The position numbers were made by a program, and so were the translations under genes. From an uncultured Tateyamaria sp. (GTDB lineage: Bacteria > Pseudomonadota > Alphaproteobacteria > Rhodobacterales > Rhodobacteraceae), in contig NZ_CANNGP010000007.1 of assembly GCF_947504105.1 (NCBI RefSeq), positions 62,001 through 126,000 on the forward strand: a DNA stretch of 64,000 nt, written 5' to 3'. Positions 25,801 to 33,430 of the stretch are shown piece after piece (position 1 is the first letter of the stretch; each line of letters begins with the position of its first letter). The notes below the pieces were generated by a model that was given only the letters and a program-made list of their open reading frames with translations, was not told where the DNA came from and did no database searches.

Positions 25801-28750
25801 CCCCATCCGGATCAGTGTCGTTGCCCACCACGTCGATGGTGACCGGAGTGTCCTCATCCGTCGTTGCCGCATCATCGACGGCGGTCGGGCCATCATTGAC
25901 CGCACCGACATTGACAATGGCCTGCCCCGCGTCGGACCCACCGTTGCCATCGACAACGGTGTAGTCGATGGTCGCCGGGCCGTTGAAGTTCGGCGCGGGG
26001 GTAAAGGTGACCGTGCCGTCGCCGTTGTCCACGACAGTCCCTTGATCAGCCGGGACCGACACCGCACCAAGCGTCAGATCGTCGCCATCCACATCCGTGT
26101 CATTGCCCAGCAGATCAATCACGACGGGTTCGTCTTCCATCGTGTCAGCCAGATCATCCACGGCAACGGGATCGTCATTGACCGGGGTCACGTTGACCAC
26201 GACCTCGGCCGTGTCAGTGCCCCCATTCCCGTCCGAAATGGCATAGGAGATGGTCGCATCCCCGTTGAAGTCCGGGGCGGGAGTGAACAACAACTCGTTG
26301 TTGACGATCTCGACCGTCCCCTGATCAGCCGGAACCGAGGCTCCGGTGATGGTCAGATCATCACCATCCACATCAGTGTCGTTGCCAAGCGCATCGATCG
26401 TGACGGGCGTGTCTTCGTCCGTCGTCGCCGTATCATTAACCGCATCCGGCGCATCGTTGACCGGGTTCACCGTAACATTCACGGTCGCCGTATCTTCGCC
26501 ACCGTTATCGTCAGTCACAGTGTAGGTAATCGTGGTGGGGCCGTTGAAGTTCTCGGCAGGCTCAAAAGTGATCGTGCCATCCGGGTTGATGGTCACGTCC
26601 CCGTCGGGCGACGTCGCTTCGGTCACGCGCAGCGGGTCGCTGTCGGGGTCCGTATCATTGCCCAGCACATCGACGACAACACTGCCGTCTTCGTCCACCT
26701 CGGCCGTATCATCCACAGCATCGGGGCCTCGGTTGATCTCATCCCCGATGACCTCTTCGATCTCGGTAAAGGTCAGGGTCAGACCGTTCGGATTCCCCGC
26801 ATCATCAACAAACACCACAGTGCCGTTAATACCGTTGTCATTGCCGTCAGGCGTCACATTATCAAGGAAGAACGGCCCCTGCCCCGTCAGGTCCAGAACA
26901 TCGAGGTCTGTGTTGTTCGCCGGGTTGGTGCTGAAACCACCCGCACCGCCGTCAACCTCGTCGCCCGCGCCACCAAAGATAGTGTCGGCATCATCGCCAC
27001 CGCTCAACAGATCAGCGCCGGCACCGCCAGAGATGACGTCGTCACCCGCTTCGCCAAAGACCATGTCGTTGCCGTCTTCGCCGTTCAGCGTGTCGTTGCC
27101 GGCCTGACCATGGATCCAATCGTTGTCGGCACCACCGTCGACCGAGTCATTGCCGGATCCCACCCATATCTCGTCGTTGCCGTCGCCACCCAGGGCGGTG
27201 TCGTCGCCAGACCCACCAAGCAGGACGTCGCGGCCAGCACCGCCATCCAGCAGGTCATCGCCCTTGCCACCTTCAAGGCGGTCACCACCCTCGCCACCGA
27301 AAAGCGAGTCGTTGCCGTCTTCACCCTTGAGCGTGTCGTCGCCACCTTCGCCAAAGATGGTGTCGTCACCGATACCACCATGCAGTGTGTCATTTCCATC
27401 TGCGCCATCGTCGATGATCGGCGCATCAAAATAGACATCCGTGATGTTGATGCCCGAATTGTCGCCGCCGTCCTGATCATGCTCGATCACGATGCGCGCG
27501 ACGGGCCCCGGGATGCTGACAAGCAGCGAATACTCTTCGGACGTGTCGTTCAGATAACCGCCATTGCTGTCCGCCGTGTCGTTGCCCGCAACGCCATCCG
27601 CGTCCAGCAGCGTCAGATTGCTGCCGCCCTCAAGATTGACGATGATCTGTTGGCCAGCTGCGTTGTATGCCTTGACGCGCACCACGCCATCGCCGTCGAT
27701 ATCATTGATGCGGAAGGATACATCCTCAACCGGGTCCGAAAATTCCAGCTGATAATCTGCTGAATTGCCATGCCCGTTCAGAACGTTGTCAAGCGAGCTG
27801 TTGTCGTCGATCCGGTTTCCGTCACCATCGATGTTCTGGATGTTCTGATCGTCATTCGACTGGATCGTGCGGGATGCAGCGGACTGACTGAGGACCGAGA
27901 ATGACACTTCGACATTGCCGGTGTCCTGGGTGAAGTTGCCCAGATTGTTGCCGTCGCCAAAGGGGGATTTTTCCCACTCGAACACTTCGCGCTCGGACAC
28001 ACCAGCGCCGGGACCCGCATAGTTGCTGTCGCCATAAATGACGTCGTCGCCGTCGCCGCCAAGCACGCTGTCATTCCCGGACCCGGCATAGACTTCGTCG
28101 TCGGTATCGCCCGACTTGATGGTGTCGTCACCACCAAGTGCATCCACAATATCGTCATTGGGCGCTTCGCCCGGCAGCAATGCGTCGCCCGCATCGATCA
28201 TGTCGCCTTCGGGATCGCCTTCGTAATCTGCGTCGATCAGAGTCCCATCGTTGCCGTCTTCGACGATACCGTCACCGGTCGTGTCGAATACCAGGTTGTC
28301 GATAGCGCCAGAGCCGCCAGGGATGACGTCCATGCGCGCGACGTTATCCACATCGAAATCGACGATCTTTTGTCCATTGTTCCCCACGCCATGTACATCG
28401 ATGGTTTGGATCAGGTGCCCGTCGACGTCATAAAACTTCACCCACGCACTTTCCTCGGTGTCGAGGAAAGTGAGACGGTTGATCGTCGATGGCTCATCGA
28501 ACACAAAACGCAGCGTGCCGCCGTCAGCTTCGTCATCGGGATCGCGGCGATCACCGTCTTCCGAGATGATCAGCGCCTTGTTAAGGTTGGTTGTCTCGAG
28601 ATCATGGTCGCCGCCCGTCGGATTGGCCGTATCGAAAATCATGGCTTTGTTCGAACCACCGATGGCCGAAATCGTCACACCCTCGGCTGAAAACTCGTTA
28701 TCTACGACAGTACCGGCTGTGAGGGTATTGAAATCAATGAATTTTGTCAT
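22868..28750 (-). CDS. Giant secreted protein: RTX blocks, seven tandem-95 repeats, C-terminal Hint domain (1960 aa)
   Basis: Calcium-binding, probably cell-surface or secreted, acidic protein. N-terminal region (1-170) is beta-rich with TLTAGTVVDNEF and resembles choice-of-anchor-type domains. RTX repeats occur at about 204-240, 444-607 and 1350-1740 (for example GGDGDDVIYG, GGTGNDTIDGG). Between them (about 673-1327) are seven copies of a roughly 94-residue Ig/cadherin-like repeat, marked by DEDTPVTIDVLGNDTD, FNGxATITYT and PVNDxP. The Hint domain starts at the cysteine near residue 1768 (CFTPGTLIATP) and the tail ends in SLKKHEAQLLTH. ATG 28750 has a clean AGGAG nine bases upstream. Adhesion or biofilm function is inferred from the domains only; no secretion genes adjoin. 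Confidence 0.88.
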   Translation of the reverse strand: MTKFIDFNTLTAGTVVDNEFSAEGVTISAIGGSNKAMIFDTANPTGGDHDLETTNLNKALIISEDGDRRDPDDEADGGTLRFVFDEPSTINRLTFLDTEESAWVKFYDVDGHLIQTIDVHGVGNNGQKIVDFDVDNVARMDVIPGGSGAIDNLVFDTTGDGIVEDGNDGTLIDADYEGDPEGDMIDAGDALLPGEAPNDDIVDALGGDDTIKSGDTDDEVYAGSGNDSVLGGDGDDVIYGDSNYAGPGAGVSEREVFEWEKSPFGDGNNLGNFTQDTGNVEVSFSVLSQSAASRTIQSNDDQNIQNIDGDGNRIDDNSSLDNVLNGHGNSADYQLEFSDPVEDVSFRINDIDGDGVVRVKAYNAAGQQIIVNLEGGSNLTLLDADGVAGNDTADSNGGYLNDTSEEYSLLVSIPGPVARIVIEHDQDGGDNSGINITDVYFDAPIIDDGADGNDTLHGGIGDDTIFGEGGDDTLKGEDGNDSLFGGEGGDRLEGGKGDDLLDGGAGRDVLLGGSGDDTALGGDGNDEIWVGSGNDSVDGGADNDWIHGQAGNDTLNGEDGNDMVFGEAGDDVISGGAGADLLSGGDDADTIFGGAGDEVDGGAGGFSTNPANNTDLDVLDLTGQGPFFLDNVTPDGNDNGINGTVVFVDDAGNPNGLTLTFTEIEEVIGDEINRGPDAVDDTAEVDEDGSVVVDVLGNDTDPDSDPLRVTEATSPDGDVTINPDGTITFEPAENFNGPTTITYTVTDDNGGEDTATVNVTVNPVNDAPDAVNDTATTDEDTPVTIDALGNDTDVDGDDLTITGASVPADQGTVEIVNNELLFTPAPDFNGDATISYAISDGNGGTDTAEVVVNVTPVNDDPVAVDDLADTMEDEPVVIDLLGNDTDVDGDDLTLGAVSVPADQGTVVDNGDGTVTFTPAPNFNGPATIDYTVVDGNGGSDAGQAIVNVGAVNDGPTAVDDAATTDEDTPVTIDVVGNDTDPDGDTLEITGASVPADQGTVEIVNNELLFTPAENFNGDATITYSITDNSGGTDTAEVAVTVTPVNDDPLAVDDIETTDEDVAVVVDLLGNDTDVDGDTLTLGDVSVPADQGSVVDNGDGTVTFTPAPNFNGPATITYTVTDGNGGEDTGEAIVSVGAVNDGPVAEDDTDTTEEDTPVTVDVLGNDSDADGDDLTVISAVVPSDQGAAVINPDNTITFTPAENFNGEATITYTIADGNGGTDTAELVIDVTPVNDAPDASDDADTTPFNTAVTIPVLDNDTDVDGDALRVTEATSPDGDVTLNGDGTLTFTPNDGFEGDAVIDYTITDDNGGFDSAQVTVTVEPNPLDGIVKGTDDGEVIDEDYTGDPEGDMVDNGDNIFSNDPDDADDDIIEAGGGDDTVIAGQGDDVVDGGAGNDLIETGNGDLAPDLGFPNDDGTPVPGFPFGFPADDDPNNDLDFVDGGTGDDTISTGDDADTIVGGEGNDVIDGGIDDDEISGDEGADRIVGGEGNDLIEGGVGDDTIFAGNDPDLGLDQLNIEDDGSNPIFPADPRPDNGIDTVFGGEGNDVIFGADDNDELFGEEGNDTIDGEIDDDLIDGGVGDDSLLGGQGNDTILGGDGNDFIDGGRQADTVEGGDGNDTILGDNGADLLSGGDGDDFIDGGTGDDTLRGDAGNDSILGSTGDDVIDGGTGNDTIDGGNGGADIMRGGDDRDTFVNVDAGEDVDGGGGGDDFDTLDLRGSAPNNGSLQVVFTNPDANGNGFDGVVNYFDQNGDPAGQLTFTDIEDVIPCFTPGTLIATPTGERRIEDLEVGDRVITRDNGIQEIRWVGSRAMSGEELARAQHLRPVLIQKGALGNGLPERDMLVSPQHRVLMATDKTALYFDESEVLVAAKHLTFMDGIDVVDVSATTYIHVMFDQHEVILSDGAWTESFQPGDMTLNAMTEAQRTEILELFPELETGEGTMAYTSARRSLKKHEAQLLTH
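24768..26734 (-). repeat. Seven tandem cadherin-like repeat units inside the giant gene
   Basis: Units of about 281 bp (94 codons), counted by their PVNDxP/GAVNDGP boundaries. Units 2 and 4 share ITGASVPADQGTVEIVNNE, units 3 and 5 share SVPADQGxVVDNGDGTVTF, so the array has a two-unit period of 561 bp: the minus-strand coding for the VEIVNNELLF stretch recurs near 25730-25760 and near 26290-26320. Confidence 0.85.
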
Positions 28751-29724
28751 GCGGTCGATCTCCTAGGCCAGGTTGCGCGCAGCACGCAACGCGACCGGAA
28801 AAATTGCAAAATGAACGGGGAACACGGGCCCAGTGGGTGTAGCGGCAGTCAACCTGGTTGCCTTGGTTTCAAGCACCGTTTGGCGCGTCATATGCCACAT
28901 GGGTTCAGTCTCCATTCGTTACTCACTCTTCACCCAAACGAAGCGATACAGCCGGTGACCGGGCGACCCGCATGCACGCCTGAACAAATGGAGGGAAATC
29001 TTGGTTCGCGCTGATACGCGTACCGGTAACCACCCGGCACTCGCATGTTTCAGCGGTTGCTCAGCAACGCAGCGAACACACAATCCCGCATTTACCAATG
29101 CGTCTCGTGCGGTCGCCCCCATGACCTTCAGATATCGCCCCCCAGTTGGGCAAGAATGTTCTTACGATCACGTTTGAAGCAAAAAAAGGGAAAAATGTCT
29201 GAAAAGTGGCGCATTTTGCGCAGGCCAGACCACAGAAGTGGCGGAATATCGAACAATATCGCCACCACAGATTGTACTGGCATTTTCAACATACAGCAGC
29301 GCATGGGCACATTGCCGCCTAAGCCACTGTACAGCAACATTTTAAGCGGATTCCCGCCTATGGTGTAATACACCATTAAGTTCCTTCGGGTGAAACGGTT
29401 AACGACTGATAACAATGCCGTATTTTTGCCCCGTTTGACGTTTTCGACGTTCACGAAAAGCGACCAATGGCCAAAAAAATACCATAATGATGCAGCGTGA
29501 CTGACAAGCTGGCTTCACCTCACGAATCGCTTGGCACCGCTTTGTCCGATAACAGGGCCTCGCATGCCCTTCCGGCGTTGATGACATCAATAGGTTCGGG
29601 TCGTGGATGACGGTTCATATTGCAAGGCCGGTGCCCTTGTCGAACAACGAACGGCACGAAACGCCAGCGCGGCGCCGCGATCAACGCACGTTCGCATCGC
29701 TTCATCTTATCGCGCTTTTGAGGC
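28751..29724. other. Long gene-poor region between the giant gene and tRNA-Leu
   Basis: Nearly 1 kb without a supported gene; open frames here (for example 29045-29368 plus, 29128-29454 minus) overlap on opposite strands, are poor in codon structure and have no family features. Base composition drops compared with the flanks, with A-runs near 29180 and 29470. It holds an imperfect palindrome at 29238-29265 and must include the promoter of the giant gene (near 28751-28900). I saw no clear sRNA with terminator. Confidence 0.5.
29238..29265. promoter_or_regulatory. Imperfect palindrome, candidate operator
   Basis: GTGGCG (29238-29243) pairs with CGCCAC (29260-29265), and the inner ATAT steps also pair around the loop CGAACA. 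It could be a protein-binding site or an RNA hairpin; it is about 490 bp upstream of the giant gene start, so its target is uncertain. Confidence 0.35.
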
Positions 29725-29810
29725 TGGTACCCAAGGCCGGACTCGAACCGGCACGCCCGCAAAGGCGGGGGATTTTGAATCCCCTGCGTCTACCATTCCG
29801 CCACTTGGGC
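29725..29810 (-). tRNA. tRNA-Leu (anticodon CAA)
   Basis: Read on the minus strand: acceptor GCCCAAG (29804-29810) pairs with the 3' strand CTTGGGT with one G-U pair, then discriminator A and encoded CCA (29725-29727). The anticodon stem is GGGGA/TCCCC with loop TTCAAAA, giving anticodon CAA, which reads UUG. A long variable arm (CGCCTTTGCGGGCG region) and TTCGAGTC in the T arm complete a class II leucine tRNA. 86 bases including CCA. Confidence 0.96.
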
Positions 29811-29898
29811 CTCAGGACTGCCGGATACCGAAGTGCTGCGTCAGGGGCAAGTGCAAAGCGACTTGACCTCCCTTCCCGCCCATGGTCTGCCGCCTCGC

Positions 29899-30477
29899 AT
29901 GATTAAGCGACTGTACGACTGGACCATGGGATGGGCCAATCACCCGAGAGCGCTCTGGGTATTGGCCGTTGTTGCATTTGTGGAAAGCTCGGTTTTTCCG
30001 ATCCCACCCGACGTCCTTATGATCCCGATGATCCTTGCTGCGCCACACCGTGCATGGCTCATTGCCGGTGTCGCACTTGTCGCCTCTGTTCTGGGTGGCC
30101 TGCTGGGGTACACCATCGGCGCGCTCGCCTTCGAAACGATCGGGCAACCCATTCTGGCCGCCCTCGGAAAAGCGGACGCGATGGAAGCGTTCAACACGCG
30201 CTTCAACGATTTTGGCTTCTGGGCTGTCCTGACAGCGGGTGTGACCCCCTTCCCTTACAAGGTGATCACAATCATGTCCGGCTGGACAGGCATGCCGCTT
30301 GCGACCTTCATGGCCACATCCGTTCTGGCCCGCGGGCTGCGCTTCTTCATCGTTGCAGGACTGCTTTGGAAGTTCGGCGCACCCATTCGTGACTTCATCG
30401 AGCGCCGCCTTGGGTTGATGTTTACCCTGTTCATCGTGATCCTTGTGGGCGGATTCCTGGCTGTGGGGGCACTATGA
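29899..30477 (+). CDS. VTT/DedA-like membrane protein, YqaA family
   Basis: 192 residues with about five hydrophobic segments. The motif AVVAFVESSVFPIPPDVLMIP near residues 20-40 and TAGVTPFPYKVITIMSG near 113-130 are diagnostic of the SNARE-associated/VTT (DedA-like) family, whose better-studied members are implicated in lipid scrambling or undecaprenyl-phosphate recycling; the YqaA subgroup is uncharacterised. Start at 29899 (MIKRLYDW) is chosen; the in-frame ATG at 29833 adds a non-family leader. The last 4 bp overlap dsbB, so they are translationally coupled. Confidence 0.88.
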   Translation: MIKRLYDWTMGWANHPRALWVLAVVAFVESSVFPIPPDVLMIPMILAAPHRAWLIAGVALVASVLGGLLGYTIGALAFETIGQPILAALGKADAMEAFNTRFNDFGFWAVLTAGVTPFPYKVITIMSGWTGMPLATFMATSVLARGLRFFIVAGLLWKFGAPIRDFIERRLGLMFTLFIVILVGGFLAVGAL

Positions 30478-30944
30478 AACGGCAAAACCTTGTCGCATTG
30501 GCCGCAGGTGGCTCGGTCGCGCTGCTTTTGGGGGCGTTTGCCTTCCAGCACCTCGGCGGGCTGCCGCCCTGCAAACTGTGCATCTGGCAACGCTACCCGC
30601 ACGTGGCGGCAATCGCCCTCGGTGCGTTGGCCCTGTTTGTCCCTCTCCCCGCTCTCATCGCGTTGGGCGCGATCGCCGCCCTCAGCACGGCGGGGGTCGG
30701 GGCATATCACGTCGGGGTCGAACAAGGCTGGTGGGAAGGTCCGGCCAGCTGCTCGTCATCAGCAATTGGCGGCCTTGATCCCGACGCTCTCTTTGACCAG
30801 ATCATGGCCGCCCCGCTGATCCGCTGTGACGAGGTCGCCTGGCAGTTCGCGGGCCTGAGCATGGCGGGATGGAACATGGTTCTTTCAGTCCTGATCGCGG
30901 GATGCTGGATCGCGGCCCTGCGCATCAAGCCGACTTCCGCGTAG
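30474..30944 (+). CDS. dsbB: Disulfide bond formation protein DsbB family
   Basis: 156 residues, an inner-membrane quinone-linked oxidase that reoxidises DsbA. The first cysteine pair is C33-C36 in PPCKLCIWQRYPH, and the second pair is C93 and C118, placed as in DsbB periplasmic loops. Four hydrophobic helices fit the known topology. The arginine after the CxxC (QRY) is conserved for quinone binding. Overlaps the preceding gene by 4 bp. Its 3' end overlaps the convergent Lrp gene by 20 bp. No DsbA gene is within the window. Confidence 0.9.
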   Translation: MKRQNLVALAAGGSVALLLGAFAFQHLGGLPPCKLCIWQRYPHVAAIALGALALFVPLPALIALGAIAALSTAGVGAYHVGVEQGWWEGPASCSSSAIGGLDPDALFDQIMAAPLIRCDEVAWQFAGLSMAGWNMVLSVLIAGCWIAALRIKPTSA

Positions 30945-31350
30945 AGAGCAGCAGAGACGTCTCGCTCGCCACCACGCCATCCAGCTTTCGAATACGGAAC
31001 AACACCTCGTCAAACTGTTCGAGTGTGTCAGTCCCGATCTCGACAATCACATCCCAGCGGCCATTGGTCGAATGGACAGCGCGCACCTCGACCATGCCCT
31101 GCAACTGGCGGATGATGCGTTCGGTCCCCCGTCCCTCGATGCCAATCATCATCAGCCCGCGCACAGGATCCCGTGCCGCGTCAGAGCGCAGCACAACGGT
31201 GAATCCCAATATATCGCCGCGTGCCTGCAACTTCTCGATCCGCGACCGCACCGTTGTGCGCGACAGCCCCAAACGGACGGACAGATCTGACAGTGACGCC
31301 CGCGCATCATGGCGGAGGGCGGCAATCAACCGGTTGTCAGTATCATCCAT
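30925..31350 (-). CDS. Lrp/AsnC family transcriptional regulator
   Basis: 141 residues: an N-terminal winged helix (MDDTDNRLIAALRHDARASLSDLSVRLGLSRTTVRSRIEKL region) and a C-terminal ligand-binding RAM domain (residues about 65-140). Lrp-type proteins bind amino acids. The start at 31350 is preferred over 31371 or 31362 because GGAGG lies five bases before this ATG. It is divergent from arginase and ornithine cyclodeaminase, so it likely controls arginine/ornithine catabolism in response to such an amino acid; this is inference from position and the inverted repeat between them. Confidence 0.92.
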   Translation of the reverse strand: MDDTDNRLIAALRHDARASLSDLSVRLGLSRTTVRSRIEKLQARGDILGFTVVLRSDAARDPVRGLMMIGIEGRGTERIIRQLQGMVEVRAVHSTNGRWDVIVEIGTDTLEQFDEVLFRIRKLDGVVASETSLLLSTRKSA

Positions 31351-31368
31351 TTCGACCTCCATTTTGAT

Positions 31369-31399
31369 CAATCATGTTTCGATACGGACAAAATGATTG
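31369..31399. promoter_or_regulatory. Inverted repeat between Lrp-type gene and arginase
   Basis: CAATCA (31369-31374) and TGATTG (31394-31399) form 6-bp inverted arms 19 bases apart in an AT-rich stretch, upstream of both the regulator start (31350) and the arginase start (31455). The layout suits an autoregulated Lrp-family operator. Confidence 0.5.
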
Positions 31400-31454
31400 C
31401 TTGTCTACGACGCGAATTGCGCAAATCTCTGTGGCAACAGCGACAAGGTGCAGA

Positions 31455-32375
31455 ATGGAAGCCAGAACAATAGAATTGATCGGTGTGCCGATGGATAGCG
31501 GCAAGCGCCGCCAAGGCTGCCTGATGGGCCCGGATGCCTTGCGGACGGCAGGACTGCTCCAGGCCCTGGTTGATCTCGGCCACTCGGCTTCAGACCGCGG
31601 CAACGTATCGCCTGCCCCCTTCACCGAAGACACCAACGAACGGCTACACGCGCTGCAAGAGACCATCGCGTGGACCCATGCATTGTCCGATGTGGCCCAG
31701 AGCGCGTCCACTACATCTGTACCGATTTTCATGGGGGGTGATCACGCATTGGCGCTTGGAACGGTCCGCGGGATGGCGAATGCGGCGGCTCAACGCGGTC
31801 GCCCCATATTTGTCTTGTGGCTGGACGCACATACCGACTACCACACCCCTGCGACAACAGCCTCGGGCAATCTGCACGGCACCCCCATGGGGTATGTAAC
31901 CGGGCGGTCCGGGTTTGACGGTTTTCCCGACATCACACATCCAATCCAACACGAAAACATCGCCATGCTTGGATTGCGGTCCGTCGATGCGGAAGAGCGC
32001 GCGGCACTCGAGCAAAGCGACGTCACCTATGTCGACATGCGCCACATTGACGAACATGGCATTGCCAAGCCTCTTGCCGCATTTCTCGACCGTGTGACCA
32101 AGGCAAACGGCTTGCTGCATGTCTCGCTCGACGTCGACTTCCTGGACCCTTCGGTTGCCCCGGCCGTCGGAACAACAGTGCCAGGTGGCGCCACGATTCG
32201 CGAAGCGCACCTGGTGATGGAGATGATCTGCGACAGCGGGCTCATGACCTCGCTCGATATCGTGGAACTCAACCCGTTTCTGGATGAACGCGGACGCACC
32301 GCGCAATTGATGGTCGACCTCGTCGCCTCGGCTTTTGGCCGCCGCATCTTCGACCGCCCCACCCGCGCCTATTGA
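31455..32375 (+). CDS. rocF: Arginase
   Basis: Manganese enzyme hydrolysing L-arginine to L-ornithine and urea. 306 residues. Metal-binding motifs are GGDHALALG near residue 96, WLDAHTDYH near 125 and SLDVDFLDP near 227, with HGTPMG near 145 and SLDIVELNP near 270. These are the conserved ureohydrolase signatures; the agmatinase/arginase distinction is supported by the adjacent ornithine cyclodeaminase gene. Start at 31455 is preceded by AAGGTG; the in-frame ATG at 31374 lies within the operator region. Stop overlaps the start region of the next gene, indicating an operon. Confidence 0.9.
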   Translation: MEARTIELIGVPMDSGKRRQGCLMGPDALRTAGLLQALVDLGHSASDRGNVSPAPFTEDTNERLHALQETIAWTHALSDVAQSASTTSVPIFMGGDHALALGTVRGMANAAAQRGRPIFVLWLDAHTDYHTPATTASGNLHGTPMGYVTGRSGFDGFPDITHPIQHENIAMLGLRSVDAEERAALEQSDVTYVDMRHIDEHGIAKPLAAFLDRVTKANGLLHVSLDVDFLDPSVAPAVGTTVPGGATIREAHLVMEMICDSGLMTSLDIVELNPFLDERGRTAQLMVDLVASAFGRRIFDRPTRAY

Positions 32376-32386
32376 AAGGACTTATG

Positions 32387-33430
32387 ATGAAACCTTCGGA
32401 CAAGGCCCTCGTGCCCTTTGTATCGGTCGACCACATGATGCAGCTGATCCATCACATCGGCGTGCAAGACATGCTGCGAGGGTTGGCAGGCTATATCGAG
32501 GACGATTTCAAACGATGGGAGCGGTTCGACAAAACACCGCGCATCGCCAGCCACTCTGCCGAGGGGGTCATCGAACTGATGCCGACCTCGGATGGCGAAA
32601 CCTATGGGTTCAAATACGTCAACGGCCACCCCAAGAACATGGCGGAAGGGTTGCAAACCGTGACCGCATTCGGGCTCTTGGCCGATGTGGATACAGGTTA
32701 TCCCGTGCTTTTGACCGAGATGACGATGCTGACGGCCCTGCGTACGGCAGCGACATCCGCCGTGGTGGCGCGCGCACTTGCCCCCAAGGGGGCCAAAACG
32801 ATGGCGATGATCGGGAACGGGGCTCAATCTGAATTCCAGTCCATCGCCATGCAGGCCATTGCCGGCGTCAGCGAAGTTCGGCTCTACGACATCGATCCGG
32901 CCGCCACCGCGAAATGCGCTGCCAACCTCGCAGGATCGGGCCTCAAGGTCACGGCTTGCAAAACGGCAGAAGATGCAATTGAAGGTGCACAAATTTTGAC
33001 CACCTGCACGGCGGACAAGGCCTATGCCACCATCTTGACGGACAACATGGTGGGCGCGGGTGTGCATATCAACGCCATCGGGGGCGACTGCCCCGGCAAG
33101 ACGGAAATCGCGCCAGCCATCCTGAAACGCGGTGACATCTTCGTCGAATACCCGCCCCAAACCCGGATCGAAGGCGACATTCAACAGTTGGCGGATGACC
33201 ATCCGGTGACCGAGATCTGGCAGGTCCTGAGCGGTCAGGCGCAGGGCCGCACATCGGACAAGCAGATCACGATCTTCGACAGCGTCGGCTTTGCAATCGA
33301 GGATTTCTCGGCCCTGCGCTTCGTGCGCGACCGGATCGAGGGAACGCCGTATTTCCATCCGCTCGACCTGCTGGCCGACCCGAACGATCCGCGCGACCTC
33401 TATGGCATGCTGAACCGCGCTCACCCCTGA
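32387..33430 (+). CDS. Ornithine cyclodeaminase
   Basis: NAD-dependent enzyme converting L-ornithine directly to L-proline and ammonia. 347 residues with the mu-crystallin-family features: VSVDHMMQLI near the start, EMTMLTALRTAATSAV near 118, the NAD-binding MIGNGAQSEFQ near 143, and DIDPAA after the second strand. Together with the upstream arginase this gives arginine to ornithine to proline. The start at 32387 is chosen because GAAAGGA (32374-32380) gives normal spacing; ATG 32384 is alternative. The arginase stop is within 12 bp. Confidence 0.9.
   Translation: MKPSDKALVPFVSVDHMMQLIHHIGVQDMLRGLAGYIEDDFKRWERFDKTPRIASHSAEGVIELMPTSDGETYGFKYVNGHPKNMAEGLQTVTAFGLLADVDTGYPVLLTEMTMLTALRTAATSAVVARALAPKGAKTMAMIGNGAQSEFQSIAMQAIAGVSEVRLYDIDPAATAKCAANLAGSGLKVTACKTAEDAIEGAQILTTCTADKAYATILTDNMVGAGVHINAIGGDCPGKTEIAPAILKRGDIFVEYPPQTRIEGDIQQLADDHPVTEIWQVLSGQAQGRTSDKQITIFDSVGFAIEDFSALRFVRDRIEGTPYFHPLDLLADPNDPRDLYGMLNRAHP

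Noticed and set aside
26042-27763. Plus-strand 573-codon ORF opposite the giant gene
   Set aside because: Same cause: antisense reading of acidic repeats.
29045-29368. ORFs on both strands in the gap upstream of the giant gene
   Set aside because: They overlap each other on opposite strands and show no codon bias or family motif.
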